Assembly (NCBI GenBank): GCA_022572485.1
Contig: JACZVU010000108.1
Location: forward strand, 1 to 8,622
Length of the DNA: 8,622 bases
Source of the DNA: Myxococcales bacterium
Lineage (GTDB): Bacteria > Myxococcota_A > UBA9160 > SMWR01
Direction: 5' to 3'
Under the pieces are notes generated by a model. That model worked only from the letters and a program-made list of their open reading frames with translations, made no database searches and was not told the origin of the DNA. Position numbers and translations under genes: made by a program. This document shows positions 1 to 6,616 of the stretch, piece by piece; position 1 is the first letter of the stretch, and each line of letters starts with the position of its first letter.

Positions 1-1286
1 TTGGTCGCGAAGGCCAGGGGCATCGTGGCCCGCTCGGCGACCGTTCGCGCCACCTGGATGAGGTTCCGATGGTGGTAGTGGCCACTCCGGATGTCGGAAA
101 CGATGAGCGCCGCAGCCGTGTCGGGGTCTTCCATCAACGCTTCGAGGCAGCGTTGGAATGTATGGACTGCGTCGCGGCCAGTCCCCCAGGCGTCGAGCGG
201 ATTGACGGCTTCGAGCCCGGGGTCCAGGTGTTCGCGGAGTGTTTGTTTGGTCTGGTCGTTGATGCGCGCGAGCGGAACCCCGACATCCGCCGCCAGGTCG
301 ATCAGCAACTCGCATTCGCCGCCGGAGTCGTGGATGCTTGCGAGCGCACCCGCGCCCGGCCGCGCCGGATGCGAAAACAGCAGCAGCGTGGCGGCGAGTT
401 CGTCGAGCGTGTCGACGCGCACCACCCCGTAGCGATCAAAGAGTGCGCGATAGGCGGCATCGTCGCCCGCAAGCGCGCCGGTATGGGTTCGGGCCATCGC
501 AGCGGCGTCCGGCGTGCGGCCGGCCTTGAGGACGATCACCGGGATCTCGCGCCGAGCGGCCTCGGCGAGTGCCGCCTCGAAGCCTTCGGGATCCCGGATG
601 GATTCGAGGAAGAGGCCGATGACGCCAGTCGACTCTCGCCGGAGAGCCCATTCGAGGTAATCGTTGGAGCGCGTTACGAACTCGCCGCCGCTCGACACGC
701 AGAGGTTGAACTTCAGGCGCGGATTGTTGAAGGCAAGGGCGCCGTAGACCGACCCCGATTGGGCGATCCAGGTGATTGGCCCAAGCTTCGCGTCGGCGTA
801 GCACGGGAAGGCGGTGATCCGCAGGCGGATCTCCTGATTGACGAATCCCATGCAGTTGCCGCCGCAGATCGCGACGCCCGCCTCGCGGGCCATCGCGGCA
901 ATTCGCTTCGAAAGCGCGGGCTCGCGATCCTGTTCGAGATAACAACTCGCAAAAATCGTCGCGGCCCGCGCACCGTGGCGGATCGCCTGGGCGAGTGCGT
1001 CTTCAATCTTCTCGCTCGCGACGCAGAGCACGACGTGGTCGACGATTTCCGGGAGGTCGTCGACCGATGGAAAGCACGAGAGCCCTTCCACATCGCTGTA
1101 GCGGGGGTTGATCGGGTAGAGCGCGCCGTCGAAGCCGCCCAGCACGGCCTCCCGCACCATGTCGTTTCCGGGCGTGTTCGGTCGCTGCGACGCGCCGAGA
1201 AAGGCGATCGCTCGAGGGGTGAGCAGCGGGTCCAGCGGGTGGGCGGCGGCGGGTTCTGGATGTTTCAAGGGTGCAGGCTCGCTCAT
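1..1286 (-). CDS. ADP-forming acyl-CoA synthetase (acetate--CoA ligase family), N-terminal part, runs off left edge
   Basis: The 428 visible residues read without a stop from an ATG at 1286 to the window edge. Residues about 20-150 form a CoA-binding Rossmann domain that opens with FLGAS (29-33). Residues about 160-300 match the succinyl-CoA-synthetase-like ligase domain, including the THTGALAG motif, whose His268 aligns with the phosphorylated histidine known from this family. A second ligase-like domain begins near 310. Family members are usually around 700 residues with a C-terminal ATP-grasp domain, which would lie left of position 1. Enzymes of this type make an acyl-CoA from a carboxylate, CoA and ATP, releasing ADP and phosphate, in the cytoplasm; the acid used here cannot be read from sequence. 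The start is supported by the protein family, but its Shine-Dalgarno is weak (AGAAG). The gene is divergent from the aminotransferase at 1553. Confidence 0.93.
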   Translation of the reverse strand, partial: MSEPAPLKHPEPAAAHPLDPLLTPRAIAFLGASQRPNTPGNDMVREAVLGGFDGALYPINPRYSDVEGLSCFPSVDDLPEIVDHVVLCVASEKIEDALAQAIRHGARAATIFASCYLEQDREPALSKRIAAMAREAGVAICGGNCMGFVNQEIRLRITAFPCYADAKLGPITWIAQSGSVYGALAFNNPRLKFNLCVSSGGEFVTRSNDYLEWALRRESTGVIGLFLESIRDPEGFEAALAEAARREIPVIVLKAGRTPDAAAMARTHTGALAGDDAAYRALFDRYGVVRVDTLDELAATLLLFSHPARPGAGALASIHDSGGECELLIDLAADVGVPLARINDQTKQTLREHLDPGLEAVNPLDAWGTGRDAVHTFQRCLEALMEDPDTAAALIVSDIRSGHYHHRNLIQVARTVAERATMPLAFAT

Positions 1287-1552
1287 CGGATGCTTCTACA
1301 GCTCGCTACAGAGTCATTCTCAAAGGCTCGCAGCCGATCCGCTAACGCGGTGTTTGGAGCCGACAAGGACAGCAGGGTACCAAGCCCGCCCGGGCCCGCT
1401 AGGCGGCCATTGCGACAATTGTGTCCGTGCAGCCTTTCTTCGCGGCAGTTCCCGCGGTATCGATCCCCTGGGCTCGCTATAACCATGCGACCCGGCCCCC
1501 GGCGGCGGCCGAGCAGGGCCGCCGAGGCGGTGGCCCAAGGGAGGTGAGCAGG
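1287..1552. promoter_or_regulatory. Divergent intergenic control region between acyl-CoA synthetase and aminotransferase
   Basis: These 266 bases separate two divergent genes and must hold both promoters. On the plus strand, TATAAC at 1478-1483 is a good -10 match, but no convincing -35 lies 16-18 bases upstream. The small palindrome ACAATTGT sits at 1415-1422 and could be half of an operator. I see no conserved coding ORF here. The role is inferred mainly from position. Confidence 0.35.
1539..1546 (+). promoter_or_regulatory. Shine-Dalgarno that fixes the aminotransferase GTG start
   Basis: GGGAGGTG lies eight bases (counted from GGAGG) upstream of the GTG at 1553. The open frame continues upstream to 1421, but the extra 44 residues are low-complexity and Pro/Arg-rich and do not resemble the family. 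The GTG is therefore the preferred start. Confidence 0.75.
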
Positions 1553-2932
1553 GTGAACGCAAGCGACGCGAGAAAGCGGGATCTGGCCACACTGCTGCAC
1601 CCGGCGACGAATCTCGCACTCCACGAGGAGCGCGGCCCCCTGATGATCGAGCGGGGCAAGGGGATCTACGTCTACGACAGCGATGGCAAGGAGTACATCG
1701 AGGGCCTGGCCGGCCTCTGGTGCACCGCCCTCGGCTATGGGGTCGAGGAACTCGCGGAAACCGCCGCAGAGCAGATGCGCAAGCTCTCCTTTGGCCACCT
1801 CTTTGGCGGCAAGACCCACGAGCCGGCGATCGAGCTCGCCGAGCGTCTCAAGCAGATGGTTCCCATCGACAATGCGCGGATCTTCTTCGGAAACTCCGGG
1901 TCCGAGGCGAACGACAGCCAGGTCAAGTTCGTCTGGTATTACAACAACGCCATCGGTCGGCCCGAGAAGAAGAAGATCATCAGTCGTAAGCGCGCCTACC
2001 ACGGAGTAACCGTCGCGAGCGGAAGCTTGACGGGGCTGCCCGCGAATCAGCGCGATTTCGATCTCCCAATCGCGAATGTCCTCTTTACCGATTGCCCTCA
2101 CCACTATCGCAACGCGGAGCCCGGTGAGAGCGAAGAGGAATTCGCGTCGCGACTCGCCGCCAACCTCGAGCAGCTGATCGTCGACGAGGGGCCGGATACG
2201 GTGGCCGCTTTCATCGCCGAGCCGGTCATGGGGGCGGGTGGAATCGTCGTTCCGCCCCGCACCTACTTCGAGAAGGTCCAGGTCGTGCTCGACCGATACG
2301 ACATCCTCTTCATCGACGATGAGGTGATCTGCGGATTCGGGCGAACCGGAAACGTCTTCGGTGCGCAGACCTTCGGTCTGCGGCCGGATACGATGTCGCT
2401 CGCCAAGGCGCTCTCGTCTGCCTATCTCCCGATCAGCGCCGTGGTCATCCCCGAATTCATCTACGAATCCATGGTCGAGTCGAGTCGCAAGATTGGCATC
2501 TTCGGGCACGGTTTCACGTACGGTGGCCACCCGGTGAGCGCGGCTGTGGCGGTTCGCACGTTGGAACTCTACGAAGAGCGCCAGATCTTCGCGCACGCCG
2601 CCAAGGTGGCCGAACACTTCCAAGCGCGGCTTGGGGCGCTTTCTGATCACGCGCTCATCGGTGAGACTCGCGGCGTCGGGTTGATCGGAGGCTGCGAGAT
2701 GGTCGCCGACCCGCCCACCGGGAGAGCCTTCGCGATGCCCGGAAAGGTGGGTGCCTACTGCATGGATCGCTGCCAGGAGCACGGACTCGTCGTGCGCAGT
2801 ATCGGCGACACGATCGCGCTCTGCCCGCCTCTCGTGATCACCGAGTCCGAGATCGGAGAGCTCTTCGACCGCCTCGAAAGGGCGCTCGACGACACCCTGG
2901 CGTGGGTGGAGCGCGAAGCCCTGCGCGGCTGA
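1553..2932 (+). CDS. Class III PLP-dependent omega-aminotransferase
   Basis: The product is 459 residues from a GTG with a strong ribosome site, the usual length for omega-amino acid/amine:pyruvate transaminases. The motifs run in order. GLW at 53-56 and GNSGSEAN at 113-120 (phosphate binding) are followed by YHG at 149-151, which stacks on PLP. IDDEVICGFGRTG follows, with Asp256 facing the pyridine nitrogen, and Lys285 in SLAKALSS is the Schiff-base lysine. GHGFTYGGHP at 318-327 and the C-terminal R415...CPPL complete the set. Arg415 aligns by eye with the mobile carboxylate-binding arginine known from Vibrio fluvialis omega-transaminase. The enzyme should move an amino group from an amine or omega-amino acid to a keto acid in the cytoplasm. 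The specific amine (for example putrescine, beta-alanine or taurine) is not decided. The divergent acyl-CoA synthetase suggests a catabolic role. Confidence 0.95.
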   Translation: MNASDARKRDLATLLHPATNLALHEERGPLMIERGKGIYVYDSDGKEYIEGLAGLWCTALGYGVEELAETAAEQMRKLSFGHLFGGKTHEPAIELAERLKQMVPIDNARIFFGNSGSEANDSQVKFVWYYNNAIGRPEKKKIISRKRAYHGVTVASGSLTGLPANQRDFDLPIANVLFTDCPHHYRNAEPGESEEEFASRLAANLEQLIVDEGPDTVAAFIAEPVMGAGGIVVPPRTYFEKVQVVLDRYDILFIDDEVICGFGRTGNVFGAQTFGLRPDTMSLAKALSSAYLPISAVVIPEFIYESMVESSRKIGIFGHGFTYGGHPVSAAVAVRTLELYEERQIFAHAAKVAEHFQARLGALSDHALIGETRGVGLIGGCEMVADPPTGRAFAMPGKVGAYCMDRCQEHGLVVRSIGDTIALCPPLVITESEIGELFDRLERALDDTLAWVEREALRG

Positions 2933-3026
2933 GCGGCCTCCCCCGGCCGGCTCCAGTTGCAAAATGCTCCACAGATCTCGTTCCGGTATGCCGATGCGCG
3001 AAGGGTTCACCACCACGGGATTTGCG

Positions 3027-3404
3027 ATGCGCATCTTGTTGGTAGACGACGAACCGCTTCTCTTGAAATCCTTCGCGCGCTATCTGGGCAGCGCGTGCGG
3101 CCACGATGTCCTCTGTGCGGGCGGCGGAGGCGAGGCGCTTGCTCAGCTCAAGACCGAAAAGCCCGTAGACCTGATCTTCTGCGATTTGACGATGCCCGAC
3201 ATCGATGGCGTGGATGTCCACCGGGCCATCTGTGAACACCACCCGGAATTATGCAGTCGCTTTGTATTCCTCACCGGAGGAGTGGCCGATGAGGCCACCG
3301 AGAATTACGTCCAGAACTCCGGAGCGCTGGTTCTCTCCAAACCGGTCCGCCAGGCTGCATTCGACAAAATTCTGGCCGACGTAAGCGGCACCCGATACGC
3401 TTGA
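3027..3404 (+). CDS. Stand-alone response-regulator receiver domain protein
   Basis: The product is 125 residues, a single CheY-like receiver with no output domain. It has the acidic pair Asp7-Asp8 in MRILLVDDE, the phosphoacceptor Asp53 in FCDLTMPDIDG, the switch Thr83 in FLTGG and Lys105-Pro106 near the C-terminus. All five conserved receiver positions are therefore present, and it should be phosphorylated by a histidine kinase. The LTGG...LSKPV ending resembles receivers attached to hybrid kinases, so it may serve a phosphorelay. In-frame ATGs at 2964, 2988 and 2994 would extend the N-terminus, but the canonical receiver fold starts at 3027. None of these starts has a clear Shine-Dalgarno. 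No kinase gene lies in the window. It sits 94 bases after the aminotransferase on the same strand, so co-transcription is possible. Confidence 0.9.
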   Translation: MRILLVDDEPLLLKSFARYLGSACGHDVLCAGGGGEALAQLKTEKPVDLIFCDLTMPDIDGVDVHRAICEHHPELCSRFVFLTGGVADEATENYVQNSGALVLSKPVRQAAFDKILADVSGTRYA

Positions 3405-3427
3405 TTTTCCACGCTGGCGGGGCCCGC

Positions 3428-3447
3428 TACCGCCCCAGGCGGCGGTA
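3428..3447 (+). terminator. Weak candidate terminator hairpin after the receiver gene
   Basis: A 7-bp perfect stem (TACCGCC/GGCGGTA) with a 6-base loop starts 23 bases after the receiver stop codon. It is GC-rich, but no T-tract follows, so it is not a canonical intrinsic terminator. Confidence 0.3.
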
Positions 3448-3615
3448 TGCGGTGCATCTTGCATTCCGAAACCTTACGAAGGTGGCGTGATTCGCTCGCC
3501 TCCGATTCCGTGGCTGAACAAGCGTCGCAATTTCAGGCAGTTGGGCTGGCGATCGGCTCGGGATTGCCGTTCCTCTCTTGAAAAGAGGCCGCAACACTTC
3601 GAGTCGCTGGTAGAC

Positions 3616-3649
3616 GCGGCCAACGTTTCGGCACCGGATCGTTGGCCGC
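3616..3649 (-). terminator. Candidate terminator hairpin after the kinase-like lipoprotein gene
   Basis: A 10-bp perfect inverted repeat (GCGGCCAACG at 3616-3625, CGTTGGCCGC at 3640-3649) with a 14-base loop begins three bases past the TAG stop of the minus-strand lipoprotein gene. No T-run follows on either strand, so the terminator role rests on its position between convergent genes and its stem strength. Confidence 0.5.
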
Positions 3650-3652
3650 CTG

Positions 3653-4678
3653 CTAGAACAGCGCGATCTCGCCCGCGTCCACCTTCTTGATCAACGACTC
3701 GATGCGCTCCCAAATGTCGTCGACTTCGCCCGCGGTCAGTCCGAACTGCACCGTGGTGCCTTCGCGCCGCACGCCTTCGCCGGGATCGATTGGCGGTCCC
3801 GCTGGGACGGTCTTCAGGATTCCGTCCGAGTCGGCCTCGAGTTGACTGACCACCATCAAGAAGTCGAGATCCCCACGCCGCAGTCCTTGCAGGCGATCGA
3901 CGGATTTTCGCGGAAGTGCTGGAACGCGGATCTTCCGCCACGAGTAGGTGGGTGGGTAGAACCAGTTGTACCAGATCGTTCCGAACGCGACGCCGTTGTC
4001 GACCGCGAAAACGTGGCGGTTGCTGTCGTCCTCGGAGACCAACACGTTTCCCTTGCGGTTGTCGCGTAGATTGATCAGATAGGCGAAGATGTTGAAGTTG
4101 GCCAGGTGGTAGGCGTAGTTGACGTCGTTGAGGAAGCGCTCTTCTTCGTAGAGATCGTCGGGGACGGTGACGTTCTCTATCCAGATGGCGATTCCTTCGA
4201 GCATGCACGTCGTTCCGGGGATGACGGGGATTCCGCCGGAGTGGTGCTCTTTCCACTGTTCGAGCGGCACGCAGCGCAGGACCATCGCGGGTACGGTGAA
4301 GTCCACCGGATCCAGGAAGAGCGATTGCAACTTCCAGGCGGCGAGTTCTTTGCGCGGCGAGTTGTTGAACCCATCGAGAGCAGGTGGAACCAGTTTGCCT
4401 TTGACGCTGAACCGATCGCCGGTTTCGGGAAAGAGAAGTTCACTCTTCTCGGGCCGCGTCGTCCCGGCGCCCGCGGCTTCTACGCTCAGGATCTCGTATT
4501 CGGCCCGCTCCATCAGCAGCGCCGCCTGGAGCGGATCCACCGGCCAGTTTGTGAAGCCCTGCGTGCTCCTGTCGGGAACCGATTCTGTGAACTGCACCTT
4601 CTTGGGTTGCGACGTCGCACAGGCCGCAAGGCTCGCCGACACCAACAGAAGAACAACCAGTCGTCCCGTCTTCGGCAT
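3653..4678 (-). CDS. Lipoprotein with type II phosphatidylinositol 4-kinase-like domain
   Basis: The product is 341 residues with Shine-Dalgarno AAGGGA at 4684-4689. The N-terminus is a lipoprotein signal peptide with lipobox LAAC and lipidated Cys20. Ala at +2 argues against inner-membrane retention, so it is probably outer-membrane anchored and periplasmic. The body reads like a divergent kinase fold. FSVKGKL (90-96) supplies a candidate nucleotide lysine, Lys93 or Lys95, and KELAAWKL a candidate helix-C glutamate, Glu111. DFTVPAMVLR (126-135) has the family's VP step. LRDNRKGNVL gives catalytic Asp206 and metal-binding Asn211, and AVDNGVAFG gives Asp227 in place of DFG. The DNG-x-AF motif and the aromatic stretch after it resemble type II PI4-kinases as I recall them. 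That assignment is inference from motifs. Kinase activity in an ATP-poor compartment is puzzling. It lies 69 bases downstream of the selenoprotein gene on the same strand, probably in one transcript. Confidence 0.85.
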   Translation of the reverse strand: MPKTGRLVVLLLVSASLAACATSQPKKVQFTESVPDRSTQGFTNWPVDPLQAALLMERAEYEILSVEAAGAGTTRPEKSELLFPETGDRFSVKGKLVPPALDGFNNSPRKELAAWKLQSLFLDPVDFTVPAMVLRCVPLEQWKEHHSGGIPVIPGTTCMLEGIAIWIENVTVPDDLYEEERFLNDVNYAYHLANFNIFAYLINLRDNRKGNVLVSEDDSNRHVFAVDNGVAFGTIWYNWFYPPTYSWRKIRVPALPRKSVDRLQGLRRGDLDFLMVVSQLEADSDGILKTVPAGPPIDPGEGVRREGTTVQFGLTAGEVDDIWERIESLIKKVDAGEIALF

Positions 4679-4747
4679 GGATTTCCCTTGAGCGTGGCGG
4701 GGCCGGGTTGGCGGGCCGCCCTCTCAATCGGTTAGGGCGGAGAGTCG

Positions 4748-5434
4748 CTAATCGTCGGTGGCCTTCGCCAGGCCTCTTGCAGCCTTTAGAATGGCGGCGT
4801 TGTCCGGTCGGATCTCGTAGTCCGGGTTGGAGTACGCCCAATGGATGGTGCCTCCGGCTTTTACGAGGAACACGCTCGGTACCGGGAGTTGATGGTGTTT
4901 TTGACCCGACACCGCTTCGAGGTCGATCCCGTATTCGAGGTACCCGCGAACCTCGTCATCGCTGAGCTGGAACGCGATTCCGAATGCGCGAGCGGCCGCG
5001 AGCGAACTATCGGAGTAGAGCCGGTAGCCGAGGCCCTTCACCTTCCGGCTCTTCTGGAGTTTGGCGGGTTGGTCTGCGCTGATGGCGATGATCGGAAAAC
5101 CCAGTGTCGCGAGTTCGGCTTCGATCTTGCGCAGCTCGCCGAGCTGCGTGTCGCAATAGGGTCACCAGCCGCCGCGATAGAAGATGAGCAGCGCACCAGA
5201 TTTGTGGAGGAGTTTCGAAAGGTCGACGACCGATCCGTCCAGGGCTTGGACGCTCACCGAAGGCACGGCCGCGCCCGGCTGCAGGGGCTGGGTGGCCTCT
5301 GGGTTCGGATAGGCGCGGTTCGCCGCAGTCGCCAGGCCCGCGATCAACAACAGACCGGCTGCCCAGCCAGCGCTCGCTCGCGCGCGCTGGCTGGGGGTTC
5401 CGGCGGCGTCGAAGTTCGCATTCACAGTGCCCAC
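4748..5434 (-). CDS. Exported peroxiredoxin/thioredoxin-fold selenoprotein (TGA at 5162-5164 read as Sec91)
   Basis: Two minus-strand fragments share one frame and are separated by a single TGA. The reading frame through it stays open for 137 further codons to TAG. Read through, the product is 228 residues: a positively charged N-terminus, a hydrophobic segment (about 22-38) as signal peptide or membrane anchor, then an AhpC/TSA-type redoxin domain (about 54-220). The active site reads FYRGGW-U-PYC (85-94). In this family the TGA position is a cysteine (CPYC), so Sec91 with Cys94 makes a UxxC redox pair. The thioredoxin-fold LPVPSVFLV stretch (183-191) is also intact. It would reduce peroxides or disulfides outside the cytoplasm; the partner is unknown. 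The GTG at 5434 is chosen because GGAGG (5443-5447) sits eight bases upstream; a TTG at 5449 overlaps that site. The selA, selB, selC and selD genes would have to be elsewhere. A cysteine-to-stop mutation is the alternative. Confidence 0.85.
5127..5156 (-). promoter_or_regulatory. Candidate bacterial SECIS hairpin for the selenocysteine codon
   Basis: Just downstream of the TGA on the minus strand, GCAGCTC (5147-5141) pairs perfectly with GAGCTGC (5137-5131) around the 3-base loop GGC. An outer TTGC/GCAA pairing (5156-5153 with 5130-5127) continues the stem past a one-sided 5-base bulge. Twenty-one bases separate the TGA from the apical loop, and the loop begins with G. Both features fit the published bacterial SECIS consensus as I recall it (roughly 16-37 bases, a G in the first two loop positions). 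SelB would bind here to recruit Sec-tRNA. Confidence 0.65.
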
Positions 5435-5584
5435 TCTAGCATCCTCCAACCCCTGGCGAACATGCGGTTCACCGGAGGACTATAGGGTGAACAGCAACGT
5501 CGGCCAGGCCCATTGCTCAGGGCTCCAAGCCGCGCAAAGCCTGCTCGACTGAAGTCGTGACCGGCGTCAAGATCAGAAGCTTCC
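5435..5584. promoter_or_regulatory. Divergent control region between selenoprotein and EamA transporter genes
   Basis: These 150 bases must contain the promoters of two divergent genes. The hexamer TATAGT on the minus strand (around 5479-5484) could be a -10, but I find no good -35. A very short ORF with its own Shine-Dalgarno lies at 5487-5552. The regulatory role is inferred from position. Confidence 0.3.
5487..5552 (+). CDS. Possible 21-residue leader ORF upstream of the EamA gene
   Basis: A GTG at 5487 has GGAGG (5474-5478) eight bases upstream, a better ribosome site than that of the transporter gene itself. The frame reads 21 residues and stops at TGA 5550-5552, 32 bases before the transporter start. 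The peptide has no recognisable family, signal or run of one amino acid that would suggest attenuation. It may be chance; the good Shine-Dalgarno is the only support. Confidence 0.2.
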   Translation: MNSNVGQAHCSGLQAAQSLLD

Positions 5585-6502
5585 GTGCCCCAATCTCGCA
5601 CCGATAATTCCTCGCTCGGCGTGTTGCTGATGAGCTTCGCAGCTTTCCTGTGGGTGCTGCACGACGCGATCAGCAAATGGGTGATGCAGGACTACTCGAT
5701 CTACCAGGTCTTGTTGCTGCGGACGCTGTTCTCGCTGCTGCCGATCCTGATCGTCGTGCGCCGCGAGGGGGGGTATATCCGCCTGCGGGGAGCCCGGGTC
5801 TGGGTATGCCTGGGCAGGGGGTGCCTGGCCGTTGCTTCCTTCGGGTTCTTTCTCGCGGCGCTTGCGCGGATGTCATTGACGGACGTCTTCGCAATCGTGA
5901 TGTCTGCCCCGCTGTTGATCGCCGCGCTCTCCGCGCTCGTCCTCAAGGAGCCCGTCGGGCTCCGGCGCTGGGTGGCTGTTCTGGTCGGATTTTCCGCCGT
6001 GTTGGTGATGGTGCGGCCCGGAGGAAACATCGCTTCATCGGGCGCGTTGTTCGTGCTGGGGTCCGTGGTCCTCTACTCGTTTGCGATGATCCTGACGCGT
6101 CGACTCGGAAGCACCGAGAGCGCGGGAGCGATGACCTTCTACTCCGCGCTGGTCTTTCTCGCGGTGGGTCTGATTGCCGCACCGTTCACCTGGATCCAGC
6201 CGACACCGTTCGGGATGCTGCTGATGGCCGCGACGGGAGTGCTCGCGGGTTCCGCGCAGTATTGCCTGACCGAGGCATTCCGAATTGCCCCAGCGTCCGT
6301 CGTCGCCCCATTCGAATACACATCACTGCTTTGGGCGATGTTGTTGGGCTTTCTGGTTTGGGGGGATGTTCCCACGACGCTCGTTCTCGTAAGCGCCGCA
6401 GTCGTCATCGTCAGCGGAATCTACGTGCTTCACGACGAGAGAGCGGCCCAGAGGCGCAATCGCGATGCGCCGGCCCCCGTCGTCCTTCCCCCGCGCGCTT
6501 GA
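5585..6502 (+). CDS. EamA/DMT-superfamily inner-membrane transporter
   Basis: The product is 305 residues, typical for EamA proteins, with ten predicted membrane helices at about 10-29, 39-58, 71-92, 98-119, 126-144, 152-170, 182-200, 209-228, 240-259 and 263-282. The two five-helix halves are the duplicated EamA domains. The LKEPVG step (120-125) after helix 4 and the matching FEYTSLLWAMLLGFLVWGD stretch (243-261) after helix 8 are hallmarks of the family. Members export or import small metabolites such as amino acids, nucleobases, riboflavin or S-adenosylmethionine; the substrate cannot be told from sequence. The GTG at 5585 has only a weak ribosome site (AGAAG). The next in-frame ATG at 5630 would cut helix 1, so the GTG is kept. 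It is divergent from the selenoprotein gene and upstream of the cyclophilin gene on the same strand. Confidence 0.92.
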   Translation: MPQSRTDNSSLGVLLMSFAAFLWVLHDAISKWVMQDYSIYQVLLLRTLFSLLPILIVVRREGGYIRLRGARVWVCLGRGCLAVASFGFFLAALARMSLTDVFAIVMSAPLLIAALSALVLKEPVGLRRWVAVLVGFSAVLVMVRPGGNIASSGALFVLGSVVLYSFAMILTRRLGSTESAGAMTFYSALVFLAVGLIAAPFTWIQPTPFGMLLMAATGVLAGSAQYCLTEAFRIAPASVVAPFEYTSLLWAMLLGFLVWGDVPTTLVLVSAAVVIVSGIYVLHDERAAQRRNRDAPAPVVLPPRA

Positions 6503-6588
6503 CGCCATTCCCCACCCACAAAGATCCGATTTTCGCGACGACAGATGCTGCGCGAATCCCGCGAGCCGCGTCGGATTTTGCTGGATTT

Positions 6589-6616
6589 TTGGAAGCGCGT
6601 GCGTTTATTTTCTAAT
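6589..6616 (+). promoter_or_regulatory. Candidate sigma-70-type promoter for the cyclophilin gene
   Basis: TTGGAA (6589-6594) and TCTAAT (6611-6616), 16 bases apart, match the -35 at 4/6 and the -10 at 5/6 positions, in the AT-richest part of the 160-base gap. Transcription would begin near 6623, inside the inverted repeat at 6615-6644. The prediction is by eye only. Confidence 0.35.

Larger units (their letters stand above)
3405..3652. other. Convergent intergenic region, no gene seen
   Basis: These 248 bases lie between the ends of the receiver gene (plus) and the lipoprotein gene (minus). They hold two inverted repeats, TACCGCC/GGCGGTA at 3428-3434 and 3441-3447, and a stronger one at 3616-3649. 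I see no plausible conserved coding frame; the short ORFs are Arg/Pro-rich shadows. Confidence 0.6.

Noticed and set aside
1287..1320. TTGAGA-N17-TGTAGA on the minus strand before the acyl-CoA synthetase
   Set aside because: The -35 is good but the -10 matches only 3/6, and it would leave an almost leaderless transcript. Too weak to call.
1415..1422. ACAATTGT palindrome as a regulator site
   Set aside because: Eight bases is too short to name a regulator. It is noted only as part of the divergent control region.
69..1547. Long plus-strand open frame (492 codons) over the acyl-CoA synthetase
   Set aside because: It is Arg-rich, has no recognisable domain and is the antisense shadow of a well-supported enzyme in GC-rich DNA.
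1283..3034. 583-codon minus-strand open frame opposite the aminotransferase
   Set aside because: It is antisense to a gene with every PLP-enzyme motif intact. Its Asp/Glu/Arg/Val-rich composition reflects codon bias, not a family.
3580..3600. Small hairpin CTCTT-GAA-AAGAG near 3577-3590
   Set aside because: The stem is only 5 bp with no T-tract, and the neighbouring 10-bp repeat at 3616-3649 is the better terminator candidate.
4748..5041. Separate 97-residue protein starting at GTG 5041
   Set aside because: It is the C-terminal half of the redoxin in the same frame as 5162-5434. It lacks the active site and is better explained by reading the TGA as selenocysteine.
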